DNA of 64,000 nucleotides from assembly GCF_010093595.1 (NCBI RefSeq), contig NW_022985467.1, positions 308,387-372,386 on the forward strand. The letters run 5' to 3'. This DNA is from Mytilinidion resinicola. Lineage: Eukaryota > Ascomycota > Dothideomycetes > Mytilinidiales > Mytilinidiaceae. Below are positions 52,043-64,000 of this stretch, piece after piece. Within the stretch, counting starts at the first letter, position 1. Every line of letters starts with the position of its first letter. The notes below the pieces were generated by a model, which saw only the letters and a list, made by a program, of their open reading frames with translations, ran no database searches and was not told where the DNA came from. The position numbers were made by a program, and so were the translations under genes.

Positions 52043-54352
52043 CTTATATTTATTATTATTGTTAACTTTAATATTGTTTTCTAGCTTAGTATTAGGTAGT
52101 ACGGGTTCTAGTAGCAATACGTGGAAGACCGGGTGTATTTTTATTCTATTGGGTAGCCTAAGCTTATAGTTTACTAGGCTAATAATATTCTATATTTTAA
52201 ATAGTCTAATCTTAATATAGTCTAACTTTATACTTAGTTATTTTATTTTAATATTTTTGCGGAGTAGGTAAACTCTATCCCCCCTTCTAAAGGTTAGTGT
52301 AATACTCCGGTATTGGTTATAATATCTTACTAACCTTAGCGTTAGGAATTAGATATCTATTAAGAGCTATTTCTATAGCTCTTTTATATTTTTAACTAAT
52401 AGCAGTGCCCTCTAGGCCCTTATACTATTAAGTTAGGGTTCTTAATATACCTCTAGATCGAAACTGTAGTTTATAAAAAAGGGTAATACCTTTATTATCT
52501 CTATAAATGCGCTATTATAGGTAAACTAGGCTATTAGTAGTAGTAATACCTAATTATCCTGCCTGTAATTAATATAGTATTATAGGTACTATTCTAAAGT
52601 CTAATTAAGCCTTTCTATTTGCCCGTCCGTTTAAGGGTAAAACGCCGTGGAAAGCTTATGCTTTATTCCTAGTTGTATAGTAAGGGTCTGCCAGAATTTT
52701 AATATAAAGAGCTTGTCTTAGTCTGAAATTATTTCCTAGGGTAGCCCGTGGTTGCTAATAATATACTTTAAAAATATATAGGCTAGATCTTCTGCCGTTA
52801 ATACTTCTTAATAAGAGATAAAGTATATATATTTAGTTAGTTGGTCCGTAACTACTAATATTGCGTTATACTTTATACCTATTATAGGTTTAATAAACTA
52901 TAGTAGTTTAACTATAAAGTTCTATATAATAGATTTTTATACCCTTTCCGGTATAAAGGGACTTCTTATTAGTCTGTATAGTACGTGTTATACTAACTTA
53001 TTCTTTATATACTTGCATTTATATATAATTTTCTCTATTAATTTCCGGAGTCCGGGGAAATAGAATGTTCTTGCAATTCTTTCCCGTGTTTTTTCTACTC
53101 CCTAGTGCCCGTGCACTAGTGTACTATAGAATTCCTTAATAAGCTCTTCTTATAAGGTTTTAGGTATAAATATCTTGTCCTGTAAGGTAATAATACTGTC
53201 CTAGATTTTTCCGCGTTTTTAGTTTATAGGTTCTAGGCGCAAACTTTGCCAGTTATAACCTGCTAAATCCCGGCTTTCTTAGTCTACCTTCTGTGCTGCC
53301 TTAATTTATCTATACTACTTATTATCCTCGGATCTATAAGTAGCTGCTGCTTGCGCATAGTTAAATTTAAGGGTTCCTGGACTTCTCTTCCTAAGTATAA
53401 ATTGCCTAGCTTTCTCGGCTCTTTTTATATAGTCCGGCCTTCTACTAAGTGTATTTATATAAGCGTTTTTAGATCCTTTTTAGTATATAATCCTAAAATT
53501 AAAGGTTCCTAGTTTTTCTAACTATTTTACTTATCTTCTATTTAACTCCTTAGTTATAGTAAAGTATATTAGATTTTTATAGTTTATATACACCTGTATT
53601 ATATATACTGCTTTTTTAGAGTAAACTTTCTACTAACTAAATACTTCTACTATAGCTAGTAGTTCCTTATTATAGATATTATAGTTTAGCTTAGCTAGGC
53701 TTAGCTTCTATAAGTAGAACGCTATAGGATATAATTTCCCTTATTTATCTAGTTAGTTAAGTATTGCTTCTAATACTTTATCCAACGTATTACTTTTAAT
53801 AGTAACTGGTTTCTATAGATTAAAGATTGCTAACACTAGTTTTAAGGCGAATTATACCTTTAACTTATTAAATACGCCTTACGCTTCTAAGGTCTATCTA
53901 TACTTAATATCCTTTCTAGTAAGTTCTATAAGTAGCTCTGTAATTTTCGAGTAGCCCTTAATAAACTGCCTATAGTAATTAGCTAATCCTAGGAATAACT
54001 GTAGTTCCTTTAAATTTACAGGCTCTAGCTATTCTTAAATAGAGAATACCTTGCCTTTTTCTATTTTAATCTATTCTAGACTAATAACGCATTCTAGGAA
54101 TTTAACTTTCTGCCTATAGAACTCGCACTTATTTAGGTTTACTATAAGGTTGTATTCTTTAAGTTTTTTAAGCACCTTTCGCACGTGTATTTTATATTTA
54201 TTTAGCGTTTCTAAGTATATAAGGATATTGTTAAGGTATACTACTATAAACCGATTTAAATAGCCTTTTAGCGCTGAGTTAATTACTGCTTAGAATATTG
54301 CTAGCGCGTTAGTAAGCCTAAATAGCATTACTATATACTTAAAGTGTCTGTA

Positions 54353-54649
54353 TTAAGTTCTAAAAGCTATTTTCCACTCTTTTCCTTCTTTTATCCGAAT
54401 TAAGTAGTACCCTTTGCGTAGGTCTATTTTTATAAAGTACTTAGCCTTATATAGTCGGTTTTTAAGTTCGGAAATTAAAGGTAATAGATAGCAGTTTTTT
54501 ATTATAATTTTATTTAGTTGCCTATAGTTTATATAAAGGCGTAGCTTGCTATTTAGTTTTAGGATAAATATTATAGAGTAACCTACGGGCAATTCTAATA
54601 GTCTAATAAATCCTTGCTTTAGGTTTTTTTCTAGGTATTCTTCTAGCAC
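54353..54649 (-). pseudogene. Reverse transcriptase fragment of the outer Gypsy element
   Basis: An open 98-codon stretch contains ELPVGYSIIFILKLNSKLRL, YINYRQLNKIIIKN and YLLPLISELKNRL, followed by KAKYFIKIDLRKGYYLIRI. It aligns by eye with the Ty3/Gypsy reverse-transcriptase fingers and palm: [FY]-[VI]-[DN]-Y-R-x-L-N, P-L-I, and F-x-K-[IL]-D-L-[RK]-x-G-Y. The VDYR position reads INYR, a RIP-type change. The catalytic YLDD-like box lies downstream in broken frame. Confidence 0.85.
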
Positions 54650-56121
54650 TTCCAGCTCGTTCTAGGCTAATAAATAGATTAGTCTAAACTGCGGTTATTC
54701 GCCTAGTACTAGGGGAATATAGTAATCCTAAGGTTAGTGCTTTAGTAATATATTCTAAACCTTTTCTATAAAGATTCTTCTAAATTTATTATATTCTTCT
54801 AGCACGTTTAGTACTTTTACTACCTTAGCTAGCTGCCGGCTGCTTAGGGGTCTAGGCTACTATTAGCTTACTGCCCTATTTTCTTTTTAGGCTTCCTTAC
54901 CTTTTAAGGTATCTATATTAATATCTTGTTTTTACTTAGGCTTATCCTAGCGCGGGGTGCTTTTTAGTTTACTTTCCGATTAGATTCTTACTTTACTAAA
55001 CTTCTAATTAACTTAGAAGTTATACTGCTTTAGCTATAGTATACCTAAGATTATATTATATTTTGCTGTATCTATTATATCTATACTAATAGTTTCTCTA
55101 TATTTTTTAATCTATATAACACTTAGTTAAGTTTCTATAGTTACCTGCCTATTACTATATTATATAGGTGTACTATCTACTATATATAGTCTATAAGGTC
55201 TATTTTTCTATTACTAGGAAATCCGGTTTCTTTTAATAAAGTTATAGGATATAAAATTTCCTTGCGCGCTACTATCTAGCAGTGCTTTTACCAGGTTCCT
55301 ACTAATTTTAACTAATAGAATTATATATTTATAGTTCTAAATAGGAATAGAGTTAGGCTATATCGCCGGGTTTCTTTTTTTTTCTGCGATGTAGGCTTTT
55401 CCTACTAGAGTAGTAATAGTTGCGGTTTGCGTTTTTTTATCTATAGCTGCTCTATAGAACCTTATTCTTAGCTACTCTAGCTATTCTATTACTTAAGCGC
55501 CTGCTTATTTTTTAGCTGTTTTTATAGCTAATAGTTTATATATTTTATTTCGCAATATACTAAATATAAGTCCTAGTAGTATATTTACTAGTTTTTACCT
55601 TTCCTATATTCTATTAGGTACTAAGGGTTTAGAACTATAGTAGCTACTTCTATAAGTTTATTTTTCTTACCTATAATATAGTGCTCTATTTTCTTAAATA
55701 GTACTAGTTACGTAATAATATAATATTTTATCCGATATAGATACTATTCTTAGTATTTCTTATGCAATATATATTTATTATATTTATCCTTAATATATAA
55801 TACCTAAGATATCTATCTATAAAGTAGGTAGTTTCTATCCAGCCGTTTATCTTTCTTATTATAGATACCTATTTTACTAATAGAGTGCAAAGCTCTATAG
55901 ATTTTAATCTCGGTTTATTTTCCGTATAGCTCTAGCAGTTCTCGCTCTAGTCCTATACTAAATTCTCTATTACTAGACTATTTTTTTAGTTTGCAATTTT
56001 TATTACTATTATAATACTTCTTACTATCCTTAATAGGTGATTTATTATTCTATTTTATCTAGATATATCTAATCTCGCGCAAGTTTCTGCGTTAAGGGTT
56101 AGCGTTGTTATTATTATTCCT

Positions 56122-56531
56122 TATTATAATAGCGCTACACGCGAGAGGTTAAGGGCTTAAAGAGGAGCGTTAATTAGGTGCTATATACAATGCTATATAG
56201 AGAATTAAGACGTTGTATAAGGAATAGGAAGACGGGAGATAGGCCACCGGATATAAGGGCGTGGCCGAGCGCGTGGCGTACGGCCTCTATGCCGTTTCGG
56301 CGCGTGGCACGCGTATACACGAGGTCCTTACCAGATCAGGTAATAGGAAAAGGGGGCAGCCGGTAGGTAGCTGGAGCGGGACAGGATAGGAAGCGGAAGC
56401 GAGACGGGAGCGGAGCAGGGTAGGCAGGGCAGGAGGCCGGCCAACAATAGTAGGCCGGTGCAGATTGCTAGAGTTATAGCAATCTGCAGCAGAATTTCAG
56501 TAGGTAGGGTATTGCGGTTAATACTGTAACA
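56122..56531 (-). repeat. Left (3') LTR of the inner Gypsy element
   Basis: It is 410 bp, the same length as its partner, and has a GC-rich central part around 56265-56330. The differences from the right LTR that I noticed are all transitions. A 62-codon frame inside it is not a gene. Confidence 0.9.
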
Positions 56532-56669
56532 GTACCCCCCTTCTAAACCTAAGTCTTTTAGTAAGTAGGAGGCGCTGTTTATAATATATACAGCTATTTA
56601 TCGGGAGTAAAGCTATAAATTAAATCTTAATTAAGGTTTTAGGGTCTAGCAAAACAGGGCTTATCGGAC

Positions 56670-56815
56670 GCAGGATTATAAGCTTTAGGGTGGCGGTAAT
56701 AATAATTAGCTGCAGCAGTAGTGTCTTTTAGGTTGTTAACGGGTTGCTAGAACAGGTTATTATATCCAGTTTATCGGACTAAGTACTTGTATTGCTTTTA
56801 GCGCTAGTTTAGGCG
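56670..56815 (-). pseudogene. Chromodomain of the inner Gypsy integrase
   Basis: The minus-strand frame reads KQYKYLVR, stop, TGYNNLF, stop, QPVNNLKDTTAAANYYYRHP. This fits Y-x-V-[KR]-W-x-G-Y...W-x-P-x-x-N-L, with both Trp positions turned into TAG/TAA. Confidence 0.75.
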
Positions 56816-59340
56816 TATACCTTTAATACGGTTAATATACTATTTAGTTTCTTTTTTAACTTAAATAGGTTTAGGTAGGGGCAACTCCTAGCCAGGCAGG
56901 TAGTTAGCTTGCGGAGCGGCAGGACGGAGTAATAAGATATAGAAGATAGGATATATTTTTATAGATTTAGGTAGGCCTAGTTAATAGGCGTATAGAAAAA
57001 TAATCTATATAATCGGGAACTTTCCTAGGTTCTTCTAATTAAGCTTTTTAGCGGGTTAATTTATATAGATATTCCGTGTATTTAACTAAACTTTATTACC
57101 TACTTTATAGGCCGGTGCGCCTATATATTTTCAGTTAGCGTATTCTTTTTATATTACTTAGGCCTAAGTTATCTCTTCGCGGATAAACTGCTTAATATCT
57201 AATATTTTATTAACTATCTAATTAGCCTTAAGTGCTTACAGTACTTAATAGGCAGGGCGCGGAGTTCCTAATAGCGGTTTAAAGCCTATTTTTAGGTATT
57301 ATCCTAAGATAGCAATAAATAGTGTTACTGTTATTAATTTAGATTAGGTGTTATTTACCTTAAACTAAGCAAACGGCAGCTAGGTAACCTAGTTATCTTA
57401 CTTATAGTTTATATAGGCGCGGAGGACTTATTCTAGTATTAAATTAGCCTTCTCTATTTAGCTATTAGTTTCCGGGTGGAAGGCCGATAATAATTAGGCT
57501 TTAATGCGTAGTTGCTTATAAAGTTTATCCTAAAATACAGAGATAAACTATAATTCTTAATTAGATACGTATATATTAGGCAATCCGTAATATACCTAAA
57601 TATATTAGTAGAATAGGTCGGCTGTAGCCTTAGCTGTAATTATTCTATAGGAAATTATATATTAGTACTTGCTTAGGCGGTCTACTATAACTATAATATT
57701 AGTATAGCCTTTAGATTTAGGTAGTTTAATAATAAAGTTAATAGAAATATCTTGCTAGTAATACTGCAGGATAGGCAGAGGTTTTAGAAAGCTATTATAC
57801 TTCTTTCTTAAAGCCTTTATATAGTAATAGGTGTAACAGTATACTATAAATCGGCGGATTATTTTAAATATATGCGGCTAGTAGTATTTTTTTTAGAGGA
57901 TTTCTAGAGTTTTTCTATATCTAGGGTGGCCGCTAACAGGGGAATTATGCACGTGATAAAGCAGTTTAATCTTTAGTTTATTATTATTAGGAATTGCTAT
58001 TTAGTTGCGGAAGTAGAGCTTACTATCTTACTCTTTATATTTACTTAGAGTAATCTTTTTAGAGTAGTATACTCCGGAGCATAATATCTCTAGGACTTCC
58101 TGGATAAACTTATTATTTAGGTATTTATTCTTAATAATCTCCTAAATTATTTGGTTAGTTTCTGTTAGATTTAACTGCATAAACAGGTCGGGACGGAGCA
58201 GTGTTTAATTTTAGGCTGCTCGAGCTTTTTCTTGCGCAGGCGTATTTTGCGTATAACGCGTTAAGGCGTTAGGCTTTTTACTATACTTGCTAGGTTGGTA
58301 GGTAATTAAGAAGTTAAATTAGGACAGGTATTTAAACTAATAAGCCTATTAGTAGCTTAACTGCTTTATAGTTATAAAGTACTGCAGGTTCTTATAGTTG
58401 CTAAGAACCTAAATTAGGAATACTGCGCCTTTTAGTTTAGGCTGCTACTGTTTAAAGTATTAGATAATTGCTAGAAGTTCCTTATTATAGATCTTATAGT
58501 TATATTTAGCAGGACTTAATTATTTTAAGAAGTAGGCTACAGGTTGGAGTATTCCTTATTTATCTATTTATAAGAGCACTCCAGTATTTATATAGTTGGA
58601 TAAATTAGCCTTAATAATAATTAGCAGTTTAGGGTTAAAATAACAGAGAATTAGGGCGGTAGTAAACGCTGTTTTAAGTTGTTTAAATGCCGCACGGCAG
58701 GACTTATTAAACCGGAACAGAACATCCTTCTTTATAAGTATAATTAGGGGAGCGGCTAGGCTAGAGAAATTGTTAATAAATTATTAGTAGAAGTTTATAA
58801 ATCTAATAAAGGCTTATATATCCTTAATATTATAGGGGACTTCCTAGTTATAGATATCCTTAATCTTATTTAGGTTTATACTAATTCCGCCGGTTAATAT
58901 TATATACCCTAGGTAGGTAACCTTATTCTAATAGAATTCGCACTTATTAATATCTAGTTATAGGCCGGCGGCTTCTATTACTTCTAGGACTAGCTTTATA
59001 TAATACTAGTGGTTTTTAAAGTTTTCGCTATATATTAGAATATTATTAATATATATAGTATAGAATACGTCTAGGTATAGGCGGAGCACGTTATTTATAT
59101 AGTATTGGAACGTGCTAAAAGTATTAGCTAATCTAAATAGCATTACCAGGTATTTAAACAGGCCGTATCGCGTCCGGAAAGCAGTTAGCTATTTATCTCC
59201 TTTTGCGATTTGTAAGCGATTAAATATAGAGATAATATCGAGCTTTATATAGTATTTCGCCTTGCTTAATTATACTAGGGTCTCCTAAATTAAGGGGATT
59301 AGGTATCGGTTCTTAATAGTTATAGTATTTAGCGCGCGGT

Positions 59341-59392
59341 AGTTAATATAGAATTATAGGCCTCCTCCGGGCTTCTTAATAAAAATAACCGG
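59341..59392 (-). pseudogene. Reverse transcriptase motif of the inner Gypsy element
   Basis: The minus-strand frame reads PVIFIKKPGGGL, stop, FYINYRA. This matches the Gypsy motif KKPGGGLRFCVDYRALN with RIP-type changes (Arg to stop, Cys-Val-Asp to Tyr-Ile-Asn). It is a diagnostic but short stretch; the rest of the domain is spread over broken frame to about 58800. Confidence 0.8.
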
Positions 59393-61239
59393 AAAGGTAA
59401 TAGGTAATAAACTAGCACAGATAAATCCTTTCGCGAGGTTATTATTAAGGTACTTCCTTAGCACCTTTAATTTGTTTTGTAATATTCCGTATAACAGGCT
59501 AAATCTATATAGTTTGCTATTTTTAAGCATAATTTTATAATTATATATTTAGTGTTTAGGTAACTTATTAGCTTCCTATTAGGAGAAAGTCTTTAGTAAA
59601 TAGTAATATTATACTAGGACTTTTATAGCTAGGTTAGTTCGGGTTTTTAGAGCTAAGGCCTTATTAATATTAGTAATAGTAATAGTAAAGATTTTATAAT
59701 TAGGTTATTAGGCTAATCGGGTTATAGACGCCGTGTTTAGCATACGGATATCTATCTAGGTATTAGGTTTAAATTTAGAATTAGATTTAGTTTCGGGTTC
59801 AGTTTCTAGCTTAGGTTTAGGGTTAGGTATATTTATCTAGCATACTATTTTAGGAAGCTAGTAATTATATTAGTGTTATATAAACAGGCTTAATTACTGC
59901 AAGTAAGAGTATTAGGTTAGAGGTATTAGGCACTGCTTAATAAGGGGCGCTTTAGGAAGCTATTCTATATAAGTTCTTATTATAGAGGTTTAGAAGTTGC
60001 GCAGGCATTGCGCCTAGTATTAGGATAATTAAAACAATAGTTATTAGTTATTATAGTTAAATCTAATACAGTGCTTATATAGCTAGGGCTATTCTAGTAG
60101 CAGCTTATATTTGCCGAGTTCTAGTATATAGAGACGGATCTATTCTATATAGTTTAGGTAGTAGAGGGTTACTTATATAGAGTGCGTAATCTATTTTCCT
60201 TTAAGTATTTTTCTATTAAATCTAGTTAGGCGTAAAATATAAGGGAGCGGGTTAAGGCGGAGGTTTTATGCGTGCGCTAGATTCCTGTAAATATAACCTA
60301 TACCTATAGCTCTACTATTAATTAGAGCTATAGTATTTATATAGGTAGGGCTTTATTATATAGAAACAGGGATAAAAATCTATTATTTCCAGGAGTTAGG
60401 TTTAGGTTCTTTAAATAGGTTTATAGAAATCCGGGGTTAGAATAGTCCTAGGGGGCGACTTAGCCCTAGAATAGGGCTTTTAATAACTTTTTTATACAGG
60501 ATAAGCGGCTACCTTTAGATTAATTAGAGCTAGAGAATAAAGCAGTAAATATAAAGGAACGGCGGGCAGATAAAAATCGGGTGGAATTAGTTAATTGCGC
60601 GTATATGCGCGGTTAGGGGCTTAAAGGCTTATCTATACTAAATAATCGGACTTAGAGTAAGGGGATAAAGCAATTGCAGGAGATATAGCTATGCTTTCTA
60701 TATTTAAAGTAGAGGCCCTTTTAATAATATTTATCTTATTTAGCTAAGCCGGCTAGAGTATATTTAAATATATTAATTTCTATTATATCTAGGTCCTTTT
60801 ATAACAGAGGGGAATATTAAAAGGGTTAGCCGGGCAGGAATTATAGATTGTTATTATACTTTGTAATTAAGTTAGTATAGTTGTTTAGATTATCCGGAGT
60901 AGTAGCACTAACTATTATACAGCGGAGTTTATTAAAAAGGGAGTATTAGAGCTAAGTTATTAGGCTAGCTTTATTTAGATCTGTATTAGCGGCGAGTTAT
61001 CGGAATTTAGCAAAGTATAATATAAAGGCACGCCTTTCTTACTTTAGTATATAGAGTTAATTTAAGGATATAAGTTTCTAGTTCGGATTACTGTATATAG
61101 CCTGCAGGAATTAGATAAGTTAATTAATAGTATAGATATTTTAGTCTATTAAGGGGTTAATAAGCGTTAATAGGTTAGATTCTAATCGAGAGTAAGCGTA
61201 TAGCAGGCGAGCACGTTTAGTTAGGTATTAATTAGCATT

Positions 61240-61674
61240 TTCTTCTAGTTTATACTATAGTTATTAGACAAAAATTAGAAGTTCCTTTTAACTCCCCTTA
61301 AATATTAAAGGGTTAATTAGATATTTAGTTTTTAGGGTTAGCAGGGCAGCAGCTATTAGGAAGAAGTCTATTAAAGTCGGCGGAGTAACTTTAATAGTTA
61401 GGGTCTATATATAGTTTATATTATTAGCAGGTATTAAGCTATTATTCGATTTATAAATAGAAGGCCCTGTAAATTATTAGTCGGGCGCTAGTAGTAGAGT
61501 AGAGGTAGATTTAGACTAAATTGCGGCTACTTCCTCCTGCAGAGCAGCAATTTCCTATTTCTAGGCGGATAGAACTTCTATTACAGCAGCCTGCTATTTC
61601 TTTATAGAGCTAATAAGCTTTAAAAGTATTATAGTTAGGTTAGTAAGGGTGTCTATAGTAGTAAAAGTAAACAT
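61240..61674 (-). pseudogene. gag start of the inner Gypsy element
   Basis: The ATG at 61674 on the minus strand opens MFTFTTIDTLTNLTIILLKL and, after a few TAG codons, continues EIAALQEEVAAI and SLIPANNINY, a coiled-coil-type gag N-terminus. It begins only 7 nt inside the LTR boundary. Confidence 0.6.
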
Positions 61675-61681
61675 AATATAA

Positions 61682-62091
61682 TATTATAATAGCGCTACAC
61701 GCAAGAAGTTAAGGGCTTAAAGAAAAGCGTTAATTAGGTGCTATATATAATACTATATAGAGAATTAAGATATTGTATAAGGAATAGGAAAACGGGAGAC
61801 AGGCCACCGGATATAAGGGCGTGGCCGAGCGCGTGGTGTACGGCCTCTATGCTGTTTCGGCGCGTGGTATGCGTATACGCGAGGTTCTTACCAGATCAGG
61901 TAATAGGAAAAGGGGGCAGCCGGTAGGTGGCTGGAGCGGGACAGGATAGGAAGCGGAAGCGAGACGGGAGCGGAGCAGGGTAGGCAGGGCAGGAGGCCGG
62001 CCAACAGTAGTAGGCCGGTGCAGATTGCTGGAGTTGTAGCAATCTGCGGCAGAATTTCGGTAGGTAGGGTGTCGCGGTCGATACCGTGACA
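61682..62091 (-). repeat. Right (5') LTR of the inner Gypsy element
   Basis: It is the 410-bp partner of 56122-56531. On the minus strand it begins TGTCACGGTATCGACC, the undamaged TG end. TTCCT follows at 62092-62096. Confidence 0.9.
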
Positions 62092-62096
62092 TTCCT

Positions 62097-63681
62097 ATAG
62101 CTGCGGCTATTTTTTCTTTTTTTTCTTTAATAAGTTATCCGGTAACTCTTCCTATAGCTTTTAGGAATTAGTAACTAGCTAGTTTTTTTAGCTCTGCGCC
62201 CGCTGTAGCGTTTTTAGCCTTTTACGCTTCTTGTTTTTTATTAAGGCGTGCGAGAATTTCTCTTGCGCTTTATTTATACGTGGCTATAACTCTATTAACC
62301 TATACTTCTATATCTAGCAACTTAGTTTTACTATTAGTTTATAGCTCGGGTATATTAGTTTAAAGTTCTAATTATAGTTTAATTATCTAGAACGCCTTAT
62401 CTATCTCTAATAGGTAGTTAATCTCTATACTCTTAACTTCTATATTTGTATAGTAGTTATCTATAGGGTTACTATTATACTTTTTATTCCTTATTATAGT
62501 AATAGTATATCCTTTTACCCTTTATATTAGATAATACCCTATTACCTGCTTATTTAACTAATAGGTAAAGCAGTTATTATTATAGCACGCGGTTTATAAT
62601 ATAGAATTATAGCGGTCTATATTTAGCTTTATTATAACTACTGCTATTTAGGTGTTCCTAGAGCACTTACTTATAAAGTATTCCTATTTTCTATATAATA
62701 GGTATACGCTGCTGCGCTTTCTATTTTACCTTTCTTTATCGGTAATTAGTCTACTTTTCTAGTTATTATATTGTTTTATAATATTAATCTCTATACGATT
62801 TCTATAGTTGCGGTTGGTTACTTTTAGCTTTAGTTTAGCTAGTTAGGTATAGGAATAAAGTCCCCTTTTATCTGCCCGTTCTAATCGTTATTTATACTGT
62901 TAACTGTTAATTTATATTACTATTTCCTTAAGTTTATAAAGTATTAAAGGCCTTTTACCTTATATAATTTTATTCTTAATATTTTCCTTAAGACCTCTAT
63001 AGTACTATACTTACAGAGCTTTATCTCCCTATAATAGCTTAGACGCGATTTATATAAATTCTAAAGTATAGCGGCTAGTTAAGCCTTTTTACTTTAGAAC
63101 TACTATTTTCTATTCTGCTGTCCGTTTTTTATTAGTATCTCCGAAGGTTATCTAGAGTGCTAACTTAAAGTATCTATAATTGCTAAATATAATATTAGTT
63201 TCTAGTTTCCGATTATCTGTATTACTATTGCTAAGCCAGTTTATAAGTATTAGGTTAAACTAGTTAAACGCTTTTTTCTTTAAAAAGGTGGCTGCTATAT
63301 AGACCTTATCTAATTTAAATTCGAGGTTGCTTTAGTTTATGCGCAGGTATAGTCTTATCTGCGTTATAAACGCTTATAAAGCTCCTTTTTTACTAGTAAA
63401 CTTTTTAGGTTTATTTATTTTATAGCCTTTATAGCTAACCGCTCTGCTAGTAGTAAGCTCTTTTTAAATAGTTTAGAGGTTTTTCTATAAGGCCGCAATC
63501 TTTTTATTTTTAGTATTGCTAGCTTTTTCTAGTACTTATAGCTATATAAGCAATACCTATATACGTGTTACTACCTTAGGTATAGTTAGAGTTAATCTAG
63601 CAGTTATACTACCTAAAGGGGTTAGTAGGGCTATCCTAATTAATTGTTTATATATAACTCCTTTAATATAGCAGTATTTAA
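62097..63681 (-). pseudogene. 5' coding part (gag region) of the outer Gypsy element
   Basis: AT-rich, stop-riddled sequence between the inner element and the right LTR fragment. By position it should be the leader and gag of the outer element. I could not recognise a specific motif in it. Confidence 0.45.
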
Positions 63682-63916
63682 AGTATAATAGGTTATTTTT
63701 TCTATACCTTTTAAGTGTTATATACTAAGGCAGGGTATAGGTTAAGTTATTATTAGGGTGCAATAGTTTTTAAAAGGTAAGGTAATAATTAATTAAAATA
63801 TAAAACAGGGTTATTATTTCTAATAGGTAGTATTAAAGTTTTAAGTTAAATATAAAGTTTCTATTTATATAAAGAAGCGTTTTTATATATAAAAGCTCTA
63901 TTCTAAAAAACCTATA

Positions 63917-64000
63917 TACTTTTTATACTTATTTATAAGCCGGGCGAGTCTGTTCTTTAACGTAATCCACAAGTTAGTGGCCCGCACAAGCTAGTGGCCC
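63917..64000. other. Edge of the RIP block, continuing out of the window
   Basis: From about 63940 the sequence regains CA and TG dinucleotides (CCGGGCGAGTCTGTTC). It ends with two imperfect 16-17-bp repeats, CACAAGTTAGTGGCCCG and CACAAGCTAGTGGCCC (63968-64000). This may be the end of another element, not resolvable here. Confidence 0.4.

Larger units (their letters stand above)
56122..62091 (-). mobile_element. Inner Gypsy (Ty3) chromovirus with two complete LTRs
   Basis: Two 410-bp LTRs (56122-56531 and 61682-62091) enclose 5.15 kb. The 5-bp duplication TTCCT flanks the element (56117-56121 and 62092-62096). Read on the minus strand, the LTRs start TGTCACGG/TGTTACAG and end near TATAATA, where TG...CA ends are expected before RIP. 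A run CCCCCCTT at 56535-56542 is the polypurine tract in minus orientation. Coding remnants in minus order are gag (from 61674), reverse transcriptase (59341-59392 region) and chromodomain (56670-56815). It is inserted in the outer Gypsy and so is younger. All frames are interrupted by stops. Confidence 0.9.
50590..63916 (-). mobile_element. Outer Gypsy (Ty3) chromovirus, RIP-damaged, split by a second element
   Basis: A ~235-bp segment at 50590-50824 is directly repeated at 63682-63916, which I take as LTR sequence. Between them, on the minus strand, lie reverse transcriptase (54353-54649) and a chromodomain (about 51950-52042). A pyrimidine run CTCCCCCTTTT at 51118-51128, read on the minus strand, is a polypurine tract next to the left LTR, so the left LTR would be ~526 bp and the right LTR is truncated. 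A second element occupies 56122-62091. The LTR boundaries are inferred; the coding evidence is direct. Confidence 0.7.

Noticed and set aside
56178..61926. Two similar 62-codon frames at 56178-56366 and 61738-61926
   Set aside because: They lie inside the two LTRs of the inner Gypsy element and are identical by descent, not genes.

Overview
This is a window from a filamentous ascomycete (Pezizomycotina, most likely a Dothideomycete). The evidence is many short GT-AG introns of about 45-110 bp, a HET-domain gene, fungal forms of WAPL, ELF1, URC1, eS1, ARPC3 and RFC3, and a large AT-rich block of retrotransposons mutated in the style of repeat-induced point mutation (RIP). A 50-base run of N (39213-39262) shows it is a scaffolded assembly. 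Exon models below were built by eye from splice signals, reading frame and family conservation.

Layout. 0.5-4.75 kb: two dead DNA transposons, a pogo/Fot1-like element (486-2657, perfect TA target duplication) and a Tc1/mariner-like element that carries a solo LTR. 4.9-13.1 kb: an inward-facing, mirror-symmetric accessory cluster. Its outer genes are two AIG1-like GTPase-ankyrin paralogs with degenerate P-loops. Its inner genes are two divergently transcribed members of an unrecognised small-domain family, one of them fused through a Q/N-rich linker to a von Willebrand A (vWA) domain. This is my best candidate for an undescribed system. 13.3-21.4 kb: a MULE remnant, a multi-exon gene for a probably secreted protein with a late frameshift, a HET-domain gene with a nonsense codon, a coiled-coil protein and a second solo LTR next to a Copia scrap.

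24-43 kb is a housekeeping block: WAPL cohesin-release factor, uracil phosphoribosyltransferase, ELF1, the GTP-cyclohydrolase-II-like URC1, a small unknown protein, ribosomal protein eS1, Arp2/3 subunit ARPC3 and clamp-loader subunit RFC3. UPRT and URC1 lie 1.5 kb apart and both belong to uracil metabolism. 43.1-43.8 kb holds three tandem tRNA-like genes. 44.5-48.6 kb holds three genes of one unrecognised family that share a C-terminal domain.

48.8-64 kb is a nest of transposons. A MULE end is interrupted by a Copia element (5' LTR, half-tRNA-type primer site, gag, start of protease). The Copia is interrupted by a minus-strand chromodomain Gypsy element, which is itself interrupted by a second complete chromodomain Gypsy with two 410-bp LTRs and a TTCCT target duplication. 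Nearly every reading frame in this block is broken by TAG/TAA codons where Trp or Gln is expected, as RIP would produce.
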